A DNA stretch of 64,000 bases, from assembly GCA_905220665.1 (NCBI GenBank), contig CAJNAR010000015.1, forward strand, positions 62,001 through 126,000. The letters are read 5' to 3'. The stretch comes from Albugo candida. Lineage: Eukaryota > Oomycota > Peronosporomycetes > Albuginales > Albuginaceae. The notes beneath the pieces were generated by a model. The model ran no database searches. It had not been told where the DNA came from and worked only from the letters and a program-made list of their open reading frames with translations. Positions 39,501 through 50,526 of this stretch are shown here, piece by piece (positions within the stretch are counted from its first letter, which is position 1; every line of letters starts with the position of its first letter). Position numbers and translations under genes: made by a program.

Positions 39501-42500
39501 AGTGATACACTTCAGAAACTCCTCTTTTCTACTTTTATATCCATGCGATGTAGATTCAAGTTTACACATACTACTTCCATCCGCAAAGGCCCTCCCTGAT
39601 TGAGGTGAATAGCCTGATCGTATCTGCAACGAGGTGTGAGAAGACCCATGAATATGCTTATCTGCAACTTGTTCCAACTGAGAAGGTTTGGCTTGAACTA
39701 ACACAGAGCTAAGCATACTTGTAGACAAGTTCCTACCGCCATGTGAAATTGACATGGAGCTATCTGAGATTTCATCCGAATAGAAATTCCATTGAGATTT
39801 TCGATCGTGACGGCTTGGAATCGAATCTTCAAAAGAGCGCCACACCAATACATTTGACTCTATTCGGGATTGCATTGTCAACGTTGGACTGTCAAGACGA
39901 CCAGCGCCATGAGGTGGCACTGGAGCCAAAGCCACAGAAAAACAATATACTTCCCTTCCAGCGGAGCTAAAAAAGCTATCGGAAGCAAACCAGAAGCAAA
40001 CATTGAACGCTTTAGGTCGTTTAGTAATGCCAGTGTTTCTCATGCTGCTTGCACGAGACCCGGAGCTATTCACCGACTGTGAGGCGACGCAGAGGGATGA
40101 CATATCTACCGGAGTGGCTAAGATATGTTTGTTGACAGTAATCGAGATAGATGCACATTTTTTCTGTGTGATAATTGGAGACGGACACACATAGTGATTA
40201 GCGGTGGTGATGAATCCTTCAATGCGCGCATTATCGACGTAACAATCGACCTCAAGTGTATCAGGTAATGGATGATCGCCTTCGCTGAATTGCACCACCA
40301 CACCTCTCAAGCTGTGTACCAAATGCTGAAGCGGATAGATTTTTAATATGCGAGGCATCCTAATATAATGAAAAGGTACTCCTTCTGTGCAATAATCACG
40401 ACCAAAACATAGGCGCACCATAGTCAGTCCGCTGAAGTAAGCCGGGATATTTTTGCAGCAAGCCGTAGTTGTATTATAAATCACCGCCGATGAATATGCG
40501 GTGGTCATGTTTGCATTCTTTGCTGTGTGACCAAATGCGCAAGTGGCTATCGTGCTAGGTTGGAAGTTCATCCCTGTAATGATCAAAATTTGTCTATCTC
40601 CGATTGTCAAGCTAACTTTCCTTGACAAACTGACGACTGCTGGAGCCGAACGATAATGAATCGGAACTCTCAAATGAGTGAGATTTCCACGCGCTTGTAC
40701 CTCACTAACACGTAAGATATCTGAGTTGGCGTCATCACACAAGCTACGATGAGTTGACTGCGGCCAGGTGCAATAAATTGTAGTCTCATTCACATAGACT
40801 GGAACCAGGTCGAGCTTTCTCAAGATAAGGTGACATTTGATTTGCGAATGTGATCGTAGAAATGCTCCATGTAAAACAAAATCAAACTTGGAGTTGCAAT
40901 AAATCTTTGTCGGGGACACAGAAAAAAACCTTGGAGCAGAATAGATACGCATATCTAAAGTGCTGTTCATTCCGGCATAATGTTGACCATTGTTTGAAAT
41001 CTCTATTGTATGTATCTCAAGCAAGTGTTTTTGCATCGCTGCAGGAATCAAGCAATGGGCAGTTGTTAAGCTCGAAACCTCAGTGACCGCGGTTTCATAC
41101 AGCCTATTGAAACGGCAGCGAAAATACTCGGAGGAGAAGAATCCGCTTCCTCTTATTGTCACCGATGCAGTCCTTTGCTCTTGATGTAGGATTGATGGGC
41201 TTGTGCTCGTGATAGCCTCTTGCACTGACATGCACAGAAAAGTGAGATTACAGAAAATCTGTGCAATATCGAAAGCTTCACAGCGTGCGTACCCAAGAAA
41301 GTGTATATGATGGAAGATTGATCGAACTTTACAAATTGATGGGAGTCTTGACTTCTCACTGCTTCGATATAAAGTGAAACTAGGCCGGGTGGATGAGATG
41401 GTGATGTGCAAGACATATGTCGTTTACTGATCCAAATAGCAGGCGATGACATCTGTTTCGTTGGTGAATGAAAAATGCATCGGAAAACGGTATCCGGCTC
41501 AAATGGTCCGCCTGTTATCATCAATTTGGTGTTTCCAATGTCAGGTCCAACGCGCGGGCTTATGTCCTCGACGATTGGAGAAGCTAAACATTAAGACAAT
41601 AGCACTCATAAAATAGTAGCTCAAATAAAGCGACTCATTACCGCGATACTCGTACACCAATGATGTCGTTGTAGCTGCACGCACAACTTGCACCAATCCA
41701 TTCGGACCCTTATACGCTACTCCGAGAGATACATTGACTTCACCAGCGGATGCTGACGGAGGAGCTTCACAGCTGATAAGTGTTGACTCTATCCTGGTTA
41801 CATTTGTAGTGTAATCATCAAACATACACACAAGCCCAGATGATCCTTTGTTCGAGCGAAAGCCCCTTCCGTATATGGTGATAGTGTTTGTAGCTATTGC
41901 ATATCCACGATTTGGCTTCAGTGAAAAAGCAAGGGGCATTGAAAGAAATTCAAAATAGTCACGGGATTTAAGTATGAGTCCTCCTGCAAGAATGCAGGAA
42001 ACAACGACATCTCCCGTTCTTGATGTGCGGTGAGGAGCGAGACGGACCGAAAGCAGGTGATCCTTTAAAATCAAAGCCTTTGCATACACACTGCCAACCA
42101 TGCAATGCGAATGGTGGTCCACAAGTGAGCGAAATCCGCTTCCAGTGATATATATCAAACTCTCAACTTCTATGAAGCCAAAAGAAGGATATATTCCTGT
42201 TAATGAAGGTGTTGGTACATACTCGAAGAAGAATAGAGGCTGATGAGGTGCCAGTTCATCCAAAGAAAGTATAACTCTCGAACTGCATGGAGGGGATGGT
42301 GGTGATGTGCATCTAATCAACTTGCTTTTGTGTATTGTCGCTGATGTAGATTGATTACCGAAGATGCACGAAATATTTGTGTAAAGCTCCCACTGCAAGT
42401 CCGAGTCGACCACCAGAGTAACCTCTGTGCCCCCTTGGCTGAAGCCTCTATCCGGATAGAGCTGCGATATTTTGATAGGCGGTATCAATAGTACTGAGAT

Positions 42501-45500
42501 TGCATTAGCCGATACGCGATGATCGTCTTGATATACCTCAACATCCATAGTTGGTGTGGAAATGTTCACGTCACAATGTGAAAGTGGACACATGATGATG
42601 TTCGATGTGACCATTTTTGCAGGAATATGACAAAAGGTTGACACAGATTTGGTATGACAAAAATACTGAGCTTCACGCAATGAACAAACCGAGTGGTTCG
42701 GGTCTAGGATAGCTAGATGGATCTTCAAAGAGACATAAGATCCCTGCAAAAGTGCATTTGGTTCCACTGAACTAATGACAAGCGGAGGAAAAACACAGAA
42801 CCAGATCGTTTCCTGTGACACCACTAATGCATCATTGCTGACCGAAACTTTGTAGCTTCCTATCTGCAAATTGTTTGGGACAGTGCAAGCCGCATATGCG
42901 TCACTGCTTACCACGCAAGACTTGGACTCGTGTGTGTGGCCGAAGAAGCATCGGAACGCCGTACCCTTGTAAAAATTATGTCCAGTGATTGTGATAGTGC
43001 CAACATAGGTAGTGCTGATCTCGACATGGTGCATAGCTACCGGGAAAATTGACTCGATTGTCGGGATGAATGCTTCATTCTTGCGTGGCCTTGTCACGTT
43101 TTCATGTATGAATACTTGCTGCCGTTCCTGTTCAGTCCAAGACGCCTGCAAATCAAAAATAGTTTGCTGTGTTGGTGGCACCAGCGGCTGGCTTTGTAGA
43201 AGGCGCTGCAAAGAAATATTGTTACCACTCATCAAATTGTAACTTTGTGCAAAGGCGCTAAGAGGTACACACTCAGCGCTGACGGACTCGAATGGGAAAC
43301 TGACCATATAAGGAAAGTGGTTGGAGATCTCCGTATTCGTACTTCTCCATCGCCCAGCGTCAGAACCATTCATCATTCGTACACAAGATCGAAATCCATG
43401 ATGGTAGAAATGATATCTTTCCCATTCGCATAGCATGCTTGGAACCAAATTCATTCTTTTCAGAAACGACACCCGACTCATGCACACGCCCAATGTATTA
43501 TTTGTCCTGTTCTCGTTTGGAGAGTACTGATAATCTTCGCAACTCATTTCTTTGCATAAAAGTTTTCCTTGACTCAAAGCAAAAGTTTGGAAACGCAGCA
43601 AAGCCAAGACAAGCTGTTTGACAGAACACTGTAATGATAAAAGTTGAAAAGAAGGCAACGATCCTGTTTGATCTTTTAACGGATTTGCCGTATTATTCTT
43701 GGATGATATGCAGACCAAGGGCATCAGTTTTAGAAAGGCTTGCGTCATATGGTATCTATGATTTGTTGATGACAGCAGAGCCTGATCGGATAAAAAATCT
43801 AAATCCATTGAGTCTCCCAGCTGTTTTGTATCGTCAAATGCGAGAATATAAATCATGCAATTGTCGGAGCTATAGAAGTGTATGCCGTCTTGACTGAATC
43901 CAACATTGTACGTTGTATCCAGTAATGTGATATTCCGTACATGGCACAAGATCATTCGAGCTGACACAAAGGTAGCGGAGGTACGAATGACGTTGGAGCC
44001 GCTCAAGCGACAGAATAGTGACGAGTCATTGAAAAATTTGCTTCCGTGGACATTCAAATCAAAGTCTGTCTGATACTTGGCAATATATTTCGGTAAAACA
44101 TTCGAGACTCTCGGAGGTGAATAAACCACAAGCTCATGCAGACTTATTTGGATATCTGAACTGGTGAATTTTGCCCGAGTAAAGATAACCCTTGCTTGAG
44201 AAGGTGATTTGATTTTGTCACACATAATAATACTGAAATGCGATCTAACATCGACTGTAGCATTTCGTTCAAATCCTTCAAACTGACAGATAAGAGGACC
44301 AAACACATTGACCCAGTATGTGATATCGAATAAAACAAAAAAGTTGACTATAAAATCGGTGGCAACAGGAACCATCTCGGGGGTGCTTTTGATTACACGA
44401 GGAAGTTGGACATACGTAAACTTCCAGCTGATGCCAAGCAATTGCAATCCATTGATCCAAATAGTAAGCGGAACATCCTGACTCATCTTTGCCATCTTTC
44501 CCAAGTACGTTGGAGCGATACAAGAGAATTTGGTGGATGCGATGATTGTGGCGAGTACGCTTGTGTTACCAAACTTGCACACGGTATGAAACTTTTCATC
44601 TGCTCCACTTGCATTGAAGATTATACGAGTATTTCCCATGACGAAGGCAACAAGCGGGTATGCGTCAAATATTCGAGGTGCGTGCATACACGTAAATACT
44701 GACTTGTTGGTTGGGGCAGAAAATTCTTGTTGATTGTATGAAAATTGTACGAGGAATGCATCTTCGTGGTATGACAGCGGGGCCCAACAATGTGCAACAT
44801 TTTCAGATATTAGCTTTGCAACCTTGATCACCGTGGTATTGGTCGTGGTAGACACGAAACGACAAACTGTCAAATCTTTGTAGAATGTGATACTACTTTT
44901 GAGCACTACTGCAATAAGCGTTTCACGTGTCATGATTCCTGTATCTGGGAAAATTCTCGTAATCAATGGCACTTCGGTGAAGTAGAACATCTGAGTTGTT
45001 GGCACAAATTTTGGAAAGCCGATTACCAAAAGTGATATGTTGCTGATACCTGGGGCTGATATAATAGGAGCTTGACACTGAAGAAGCATATTTGACTTAT
45101 AAGAAGCAGGTGAGGTATATTGGCCATCTGAGAAGCTGCAGCTATAGCTGTAAAAAGGAGGGATGCCATGAACTTCAAGGGAGATGATAGTAGCCCCAGT
45201 AGATGACACAGCATTCAATGGAGTGATCACCACGGATGTTGTCTCCGGAAGCATATCCTGATCATTTCTTCGAGATGTGAAAGCGTCACCATTTACTGAA
45301 ACTTCCACAAGAAGAGATTCGTGCGTCAAAATCAATGACCTTGACGAGGCAAAAGTACATTGAATATGGTTCTCGGTCACAAATATTGTTGTAGTGGATA
45401 TGTGGTCGGATACTCTACACTTCAGACTGCTTGAGTTCCGAAAATGAGATCCGAATATTTCAAAAACACTATCGCCATTTCTCTCGCTGACTTTATAATG

Positions 45501-47312
45501 TGAAAGGTGTGGTTTTGGTACCAGTTCGAATTGCCCAGCGGACACAAGAACATTGTTGGACAGTGAAAGCGCTAATTCAAAAGATTGTTCGACCGGTCGA
45601 TTGCACAAGTTGCAGAAAACTCGATCATACGTCACGCTCGATGGTCGGTACTGTTGATAGCCATTCAGAACACATAATATGCTCTCACTATTACCTGTAC
45701 TCACCGGTAACCGTTGCAACACAATTGTGGTATCAAAGTGCGCAATACGGCTACTTGGGTTAACTACAGAAAGGTCGAAGGCCGCAACAGCATTGATCAA
45801 AACTGATTGAGGTGATAAATAATTTTGAAAAGTTGAGCCCACCGAAAGGGCGAGGTCGGTGACCCGATCGATGTATACATAGCATATAAGCTTCGATCCA
45901 CTAATAAAGACGGTCGGAACGTCAATACATTTGCCGTCTAGCAGTTGAATGGTGCAAATTGAGTCGAGCTGGAAATTATAGCCAGATATTTCTACGGTGA
46001 CATTCCGTGCTTCCGAAAAGTAAATTACGTTAGGCGTTACAAGGGTAATCAATGGAGTGGAGACCAAGGTATGGTCGTAGTAAGTAGCGCCGCTTGAGGG
46101 TTGCATGTCACTGGAGTGCAAACCAAAATAGTAATTGGTTTGCATAGCTTTTGCATTCGGAATCTGGAATGTGATTACGTCAAGCTGTTGGCTCAAGTCT
46201 GAACCTGATAAAACTGTTGTGGCTTCTTCGTCTGCGCCTTGCAGGCCACCGATCGGAGAAAAACTAGTCGCTGTTTCACTCCTCATATGATTCCGTAGAC
46301 TTCTTCCAGTCTGTGTGGTCAAAATTAGAGATGTAGTGCTATTCTTTCCCACTTCATCAATATCTATCACATTAAATACACGTTTTTGTATCCCTATCGA
46401 TCCACTTTGCAAGTCTAGACCCAGCAATGGCGCTGATTTACCCTCTGGACCGTTTGTAGAGACAACGCCAACGATATGACCACAAACAGACGAGCTATGA
46501 AGATTCTGAACAGGTTTGCCATCGATCAAACCACAATCAGACCAAGTGCGTATATTTTGCCCTCGCCGGAAGTGATCTAGCGAATACGAGGTGCATCTAA
46601 GTAATGTTGCATTTCTCACCACTTGTCTTGGTTGTGTAGCTAGGAAGGGAAAGATTGAGGATCGCTGATAGATGCTTAGCAGCTCACATGCGTTGCGACA
46701 ATCAGCGCAAGTCAAATCGAAGATCCTAAGTCCGTCGACCATCTTGCTATCCTGTCTGCCAGCTTCGTATGCATAATCACCGCTCGTGGTGCTATGATTA
46801 GCTTCTGGATCGAAAACGTAGTGCATACCATTTCCTATACAGCAGCAGTTGCGCTCTGCTCCTGATTCGGTAATAGAACTGTCTTCCAAAAAAATCTCTG
46901 TTTTAAATTCTCGCAAGAGTTTGCCAAGTTGGAATCGGATATCGGTACAGCGACTGTTTTCCCTGTTTTTTCCGTCAATGAGCCCACTTAAATATGCAGT
47001 AATAGCGACGCTCGAACGAGACCAAAGTAAAACACACACATTGGAGCCGCGACAAACCTTTGTATCCGCAAAAATATTACCACCCAGACTAGGAGAAAAT
47101 CCTAAAAGCTCATGGCCATGCTTTACAGTAGTGCACCAGTCCGTATAATTATTTCTCTCTCGGTGAGCATTATTCCAACACTCAGAATTGTTTACCAGTA
47201 AGAACACGCATTCAGATGGTACAGAATCATCATCTATGATTAAGAATGATATGCAGAAAGCTGATAGCGTGCTTAGATACCATATGAAAAGCAAATGAAT
47301 CATATTGCGCAC
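10004..47312 (-). CDS. Giant (~12,370 aa) IPT/TIG-repeat, Cys-rich, multi-pass membrane protein (4 exons)
   Basis: Exons read on the minus strand: 47312-41642, 41583-41293, 41218-12486 and 12424-10004. Introns are 58, 74 and 61 nt with GT-AG ends, and all phases agree, giving 12,371 residues. The N-terminus MRNMIHLLFIWYLSTLSAF is a signal peptide. Order of parts: an N-terminal unique region; a long series of IPT/TIG domains (GSxxGGTxxxIxG with a C-x-F-G motif); a block of ~100-residue repeats ending in W-x-[IV]-T-F with further TIG domains; a GCC2/GCC3-like Cys-rich stalk; a unique ectodomain; several membrane helices; a cytosolic tail. Many N-x-[ST] sites fit a glycosylated surface protein. 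TIG/GCC architecture suggests adhesion or sensing, possibly flagellar or wall-facing, but this is inference. The 28.7 kb open frame shows strong selection against stops. Alternative: two or three adjacent genes; the in-phase short introns, with domains running across the joins, argue against this. Confidence 0.88.
15130..17520 (-). other. Giant protein: Cys-rich GCC2/GCC3-like stalk (~residues 9890-10,680)
   Basis: This stretch carries dozens of short C-P-x-G-x-[YF]-C units such as CPSGMYCP, CPKGAYCPGEG, CPPGTYQSS, CPAGYVCD, CPAGYYCPNGT, CPPGTSCENEG and CPGGYVCGPGT. They match the GCC2/GCC3 or ephrin-receptor-like cysteine repeat style, which forms rigid disulfide-rich rods. A cluster of TIG domains lies just N-terminal (about 17,530-18,770). 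The stalk is likely to hold the TIG and W-x-I-T-F arrays away from the membrane. Confidence 0.85.
18800..30100 (-). other. Giant protein: block of ~27 unnamed repeats ending in W-x-[IV]-T-F (~residues 5690-9460)
   Basis: About 27 units share a plan: E-[IV]-Q-x-I, then G-x-F-x-L, then a helix with dA-s-A-x-x-[LV]-x-x-A-L, then V-x-[VL]-S-R, then a closing strand W-x-[IV]-T-F, often followed by [GD]-D-[VI]-P-x-[LM]. Examples of the closing strand are YWLVTF, RWDITF, SWLITF, SWEITF, SWTVTF, CWDITF, TWEIEF and AWQITF. Two TIG clusters interrupt the block at about 24,380-25,230 and 21,830-22,620. I have seen similar repeats beside TIG domains in stramenopile proteins but know no family name for them. 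Confidence 0.8.
30150..46080 (-). other. Giant protein: main IPT/TIG repeat block (~residues 410-5680)
   Basis: Serial immunoglobulin-like TIG units recur about every 90-110 residues. Each tends to have a P-x-x-G-x-x-x-G-G-T opening, a hydrophobic I-x-G-x-x-F strand, a C-x-F-G turn and a closing C-x-[ST]-P. Examples are GSAKGGTTIEI, GPIRGGTVTIV, GSALGGTDILLE, GSVRGGTNINIH, GPTYGGTKLYLD, GSMQGGTQIHIL, GPFSGGTNVTF and GSIYGGNSVKIVG. TIG units are known in plexins, Met-type receptors and fibrocystin-like proteins, where they act outside the cell. The block crosses the exon 1/2 and 2/3 joins without a break, supporting a single gene. Confidence 0.85.
46080..47312 (-). other. Giant protein: signal peptide and N-terminal unique region (~residues 1-410)
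   Basis: After the signal peptide this part is rich in spaced cysteines (for example CRSNVCVLLW-like and NCCCIGNG segments) and is predicted extracellular. I recognise no named domain. It contains a C-x2-C-R-N-A-C-E-L-L segment, which fits disulfide bonding. TIG-type repeats start just after it. Confidence 0.6.
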
Positions 47313-47494
47313 AAGCGACGAAAAGTCGCGAGGGACCTAACTCTACTTTTGTCTGGGCCATCAGTCGGCACACATTCGGTCATCAAACAAACCCGTGCTC
47401 ATTTTTCTCAACCCCGAGTCGATACCTGGAAAGCATCAGCGGAGATTTTTCGGGTAGAAACGACATAGCTCAAGATTAGTTGTAAGCACTGACG

Positions 47495-48455
47495 TCATTG
47501 ACTGTATGCGCCAGCAAGGGTAATGCTCGGGAAAAAATACGACTGCTCAGAGGTCTAATGCGCAGCATGCATAACATTAAGCGCTGTAAGAATTGTTTGT
47601 CTATGCGTACCTGATCATCAATCCATGTCATTCCTCCTCGTTGCAGTAGCGTCAAGGCAATCATGGAGCGCTTCTCATCCCATTTAAGTTCTTTTGTTAT
47701 GAGAGACATATCGATCCTACCCCCAGTGGTTTGTGCGATTGCTAATATCGCTAAATGATCAGAATTGAGTTCAGTTGGCACTGTTACAATCTGGTAGCAA
47801 TGATCAGTGTTAGAGCAATAGATTGCAATCAACACGAGCACATACCATTGTTCTATCTTTCAACTCGATCAACTGGAAACCTTCACCCAGAATTCTAAGT
47901 TTATTTATTGCACGGCGGACGTCGTCATTCGATATGCGCTATGTAAGGGAAATTACGCATGGTGGATAATTTTGTCTCAGACTCACTTGTTTATTTTGAC
48001 CTCTTTTGATATGTAAAAAACGTAGCAAGTCCGACATCGTAATCAGTCCTCCATTTTTCGGCCTACCAACGTGCATTAGGCACGACTAGAGCTCGACTAA
48101 TGGGATGCTTTACGTTTCACCTTGTGATAATGCAGACTTCAATGATCTGGACTGCAAGCTCATAGTAGAACTCACCGAAGGAAAGCATCTCCGACCAAAA
48201 TCCTTTATTAGAAACCAGTGGATCGACTCCTATTTTAGAGCACATGATCTGAAAATGCTTTCGAAATTCGGGGTCCTTTTTTATGTCTTGTTTGTATCTT
48301 TGAGCAAAATCCTGTAGGTTTATACGAAACAGAGATAGTTGAGAATTGATGTGCGCTAATTTCGCTTCTGAAAATTGATCGGCAGCTTCTGTGTATTGCT
48401 TCACATTTTCCTGTTTCTTTCTCACTGCGGCAACACCAACACCTCTTCGTAGCAT
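47495..48455 (-). CDS. SNF8: SNF8/VPS22, ESCRT-II subunit (5 exons)
   Basis: Exons on the minus strand are 48455-48121, 48062-47987, 47938-47846, 47790-47611 and 47545-47495, in phase, giving 244 residues (usual ~250). SNF8/VPS22/EAP30 is the winged-helix core of ESCRT-II, which sorts ubiquitinated cargo at the endosome. It opens with [14 protein letters not shown] and shows [64 protein letters not shown] and GGMTWIDDQ. The last intron was set to 47546-47610 because that acceptor yields the family-typical ending SYFFPS; an earlier acceptor gives an unrelated tail. It reads the same way as the giant gene, 182 bp upstream of it. Confidence 0.93.
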
Positions 48456-49550
48456 CCTGTAAGGTAGATAATTAGCCAATACCAGAAAGAGTATAAGTGT
48501 TTTTGAAACGTGACAAAAGCACAGGCTTAATCCTGGAACTAGGCACCCGTGAAGATGGCTACACACTTTCCTCAGAAAACGTATAGAGGATGTTACATTC
48601 CCACCTTGCTACAACAACACCCGCCAGTCGTCCCATCGTGTGTACTCTTCGTTCCACTGCCTTCCCAACAGAAGTGGTGCCGCAAATTCGATGAAGTTTT
48701 GAAGTGCAATATCGAGACCGATTGCCATCTCTACTTGACCTAGCTGCTTGGTGAAGAACAAGCCACAAATTCGTGAATCAAACGCCGCAACCAAAATATT
48801 ATGAAAATATTCGATTATATATATGTGTGCTTCTGAGCCTTCTAGACCCCTTGTGGGGTTCACCATCTACGACACTTTGCTACCCTTATTGCAAAAGCAT
48901 TCTGGGCAAATATTACGTGGTAAAGCAATTGAAAATCATAATTTGGCTGCATCAACTGAAGCAGTAGCGACATTGTGAGTTGCAAAGTCTCGAAGATGCC
49001 CCTGCAATTACGACTTTATCCTACTAGTCGTAGATGAATGTGGAAAGCACACCATTATAAACTGACCCCCCCCCAGTATGCCAGATTGAGCCCTATATGG
49101 GAAGGAACATAACGTGCAGTTCAGCAACAACAAAAAATACCACGTGTATTACGTCCCAAACGTGCTAGTAGATATTCATTCCATTGTGCTCAAAAAAGGC
49201 TAAGCGGTACGCACAATGTGAGTGAATGACATGATATTTACATGTTTGTGCTGATCCACAGCGCCTCTCAAGACTTCGGTCCTTCAGACGAGTGTGTGAT
49301 CAAATCTCTATCGTTCGTGTCAATTTGATCGTTTCAACCAAAATGATTCCCGTTTTGATTGACGAGAACTGTGACATACATATGACTTCAATATTAACAA
49401 TCATTCAGCACTTGCATACTTTAATGATCAATTGACGTTGCTGTGCCATTTGCGAAACTTTCCTACGTCATTCGTGTCAAAAAGTCTCATCATGAAGATT
49501 GGGAAGCTATGTAAACATTTGAGAAATCAGCAAAGTCTACGCGTCCGGAT
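48456..49550. other. Gene-poor spacer, no confident gene
   Basis: There are only short open frames here. The longest on the minus strand (48609-48866, 85 residues, FIEFAAPLLLGRQW) has no features I recognise. A plus-strand stretch at about 49,110-49,200 reads YYVPNVLVDIHSIVLKKG in one frame, faintly like the protease-integrase linker of Ty1/copia elements (a YVP-N motif), with stops close by. A run of nine C residues lies at about 49,067-49,075. The region is probably decayed repeat or retroelement sequence. Confidence 0.4.
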
Positions 49551-50350
49551 TTACAGCAAAATACAGCGGAAGCGCTGTGAGGTCCATCCTGCATATACAA
49601 CAAGATTGAGCAGAAGAAGAGCTACGGCTAAATATTCAACTCTGTATGAATTATGTTTCAAGGATATTGACAAGCCAGCGTTGCAAAAATATCTGACATC
49701 AATCCTCCAAAGATTGGTTGTATCAGCTTCATAATCATAGCGTGCAGCCCCAAGTAGTCCCGAACTGAGCGCATCGCGAATGTGTCCAGAGAACGCACTC
49801 GTATCCTCCAAGATGGCTTGGGTTGTTTGAACTACAATCGCCCACCACCCGTCTCCACATGCCCGGGCAGTTGTATCCAGCTGGCATGATGCCTGAGCCG
49901 GAGCATACCGGGCCTGATACGCAATATGTTGCATCTCCTTGAACACTGATAGGTGTGCATTCAAAATCGAATTCAAATCCGAGTCCTTAATTAGGATAGC
50001 CGGAGTAAGGGTTGAAGGCACCCCTGATGGCTGATCGAATGGATTGTATTGCCCATAGATAGACAGAGTTGCTATAGGGGACCGTATAGGTGATGCAGGA
50101 TACTGAGTGTTTAACCAGTACCGTATGGATATGATCCAAAAGAATTTGCCATTTAGGGGGACAACATGGTTTGTGCTCCATATGGTGCAATTCCACTGAA
50201 TTCAGCGTTGCTGTCGGGTTCGGAGCTCACTTCTTCGAATTCCTTTGCCAGTGGCTGCGTTCGTTCACCCCCAATGGTGCAAAATAGCATGGCTGCTATT
50301 GCGCTGAAGCATAATATCCGACGAATGTCTATTGCAATAACTTTAGACAT
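49551..50350 (-). pseudogene. Secreted protein gene, copy A, disrupted
   Basis: The first frame (50350-50154) begins with a signal-peptide-like N-terminus (ILCFSAIAAMLFCTI) and then an acidic region. It stops after about 65 codons. Coding similarity appears to continue past that stop in a Tyr/Gly/Pro-rich stretch, then through at least one frameshift into the frame ending at 49551. That last part is ~156 residues with a hydrophobic segment (YLAVALLLLNLVVYAGW) near its end. The protein family is not recognised; in a plant pathogen a secreted single-domain protein could be an effector candidate, but nothing here proves it. Unseen introns could explain one break. A second, inverted copy lies at the right end of the window. 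A transposon end sits about 130 bp upstream of the start. Confidence 0.6.
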
Positions 50351-50478
50351 AAATAGTTTGAATTATGCATTCACTTTTCAATAGCGCAAACTAATTCCAT
50401 CAAAAATCCAGATTATCTGTTTGTCGTGCAACGCGACATTTATACCTCCCATCTGTACGAATTGATGCCAATTTCGCA
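50100..50478 (-). repeat. Inverted segmental duplication, arm A (secreted-gene part)
   Basis: Minus-strand sequence here is strongly similar to plus-strand 63,634-64,000, including ATGTCGCGTTG, GATGGAATTAGTTTGCGCTA, CGGATATTATGCTTCAGCGC and AGCAACGCTGAATTCAGTG. It covers the 5' end and promoter of secreted-protein copy A. Confidence 0.85.
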
Positions 50479-50526
50479 TAGTGCAAGACACTTATAACTA
50501 TACCCTCAATTTTTAAAATATATCTA

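Noticed and set aside
12438..41411. Treating the 9,657-codon frame as a complete gene from its first Met
   Set aside because: Its first ~65 codons before 41,218 are intron and out-of-frame sequence, and its last codons after 12,486 are intron. Splicing to neighbouring frames continues TIG repeats and membrane helices.
13000..47000. Dozens of 60-190 codon plus-strand frames within the giant gene
   Set aside because: They are antisense shadows with no domains, and they lie opposite a continuous conserved repeat frame.
47476..47583. SNF8 C-terminal exon using the acceptor near 47,584
   Set aside because: The intron would be only 27 nt and the tail has no SNF8 likeness. The acceptor at 47,546 gives the expected YFFPS ending.
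48609..48866. Minus-strand 85-residue frame as a gene
   Set aside because: No domain, no supported splice partners, and a competing frame of similar length overlaps it.
49070..49210. Ty1/copia retroelement relic
   Set aside because: Only a YVPN-like stretch of about 20 residues with nearby stops; too little to call an element.
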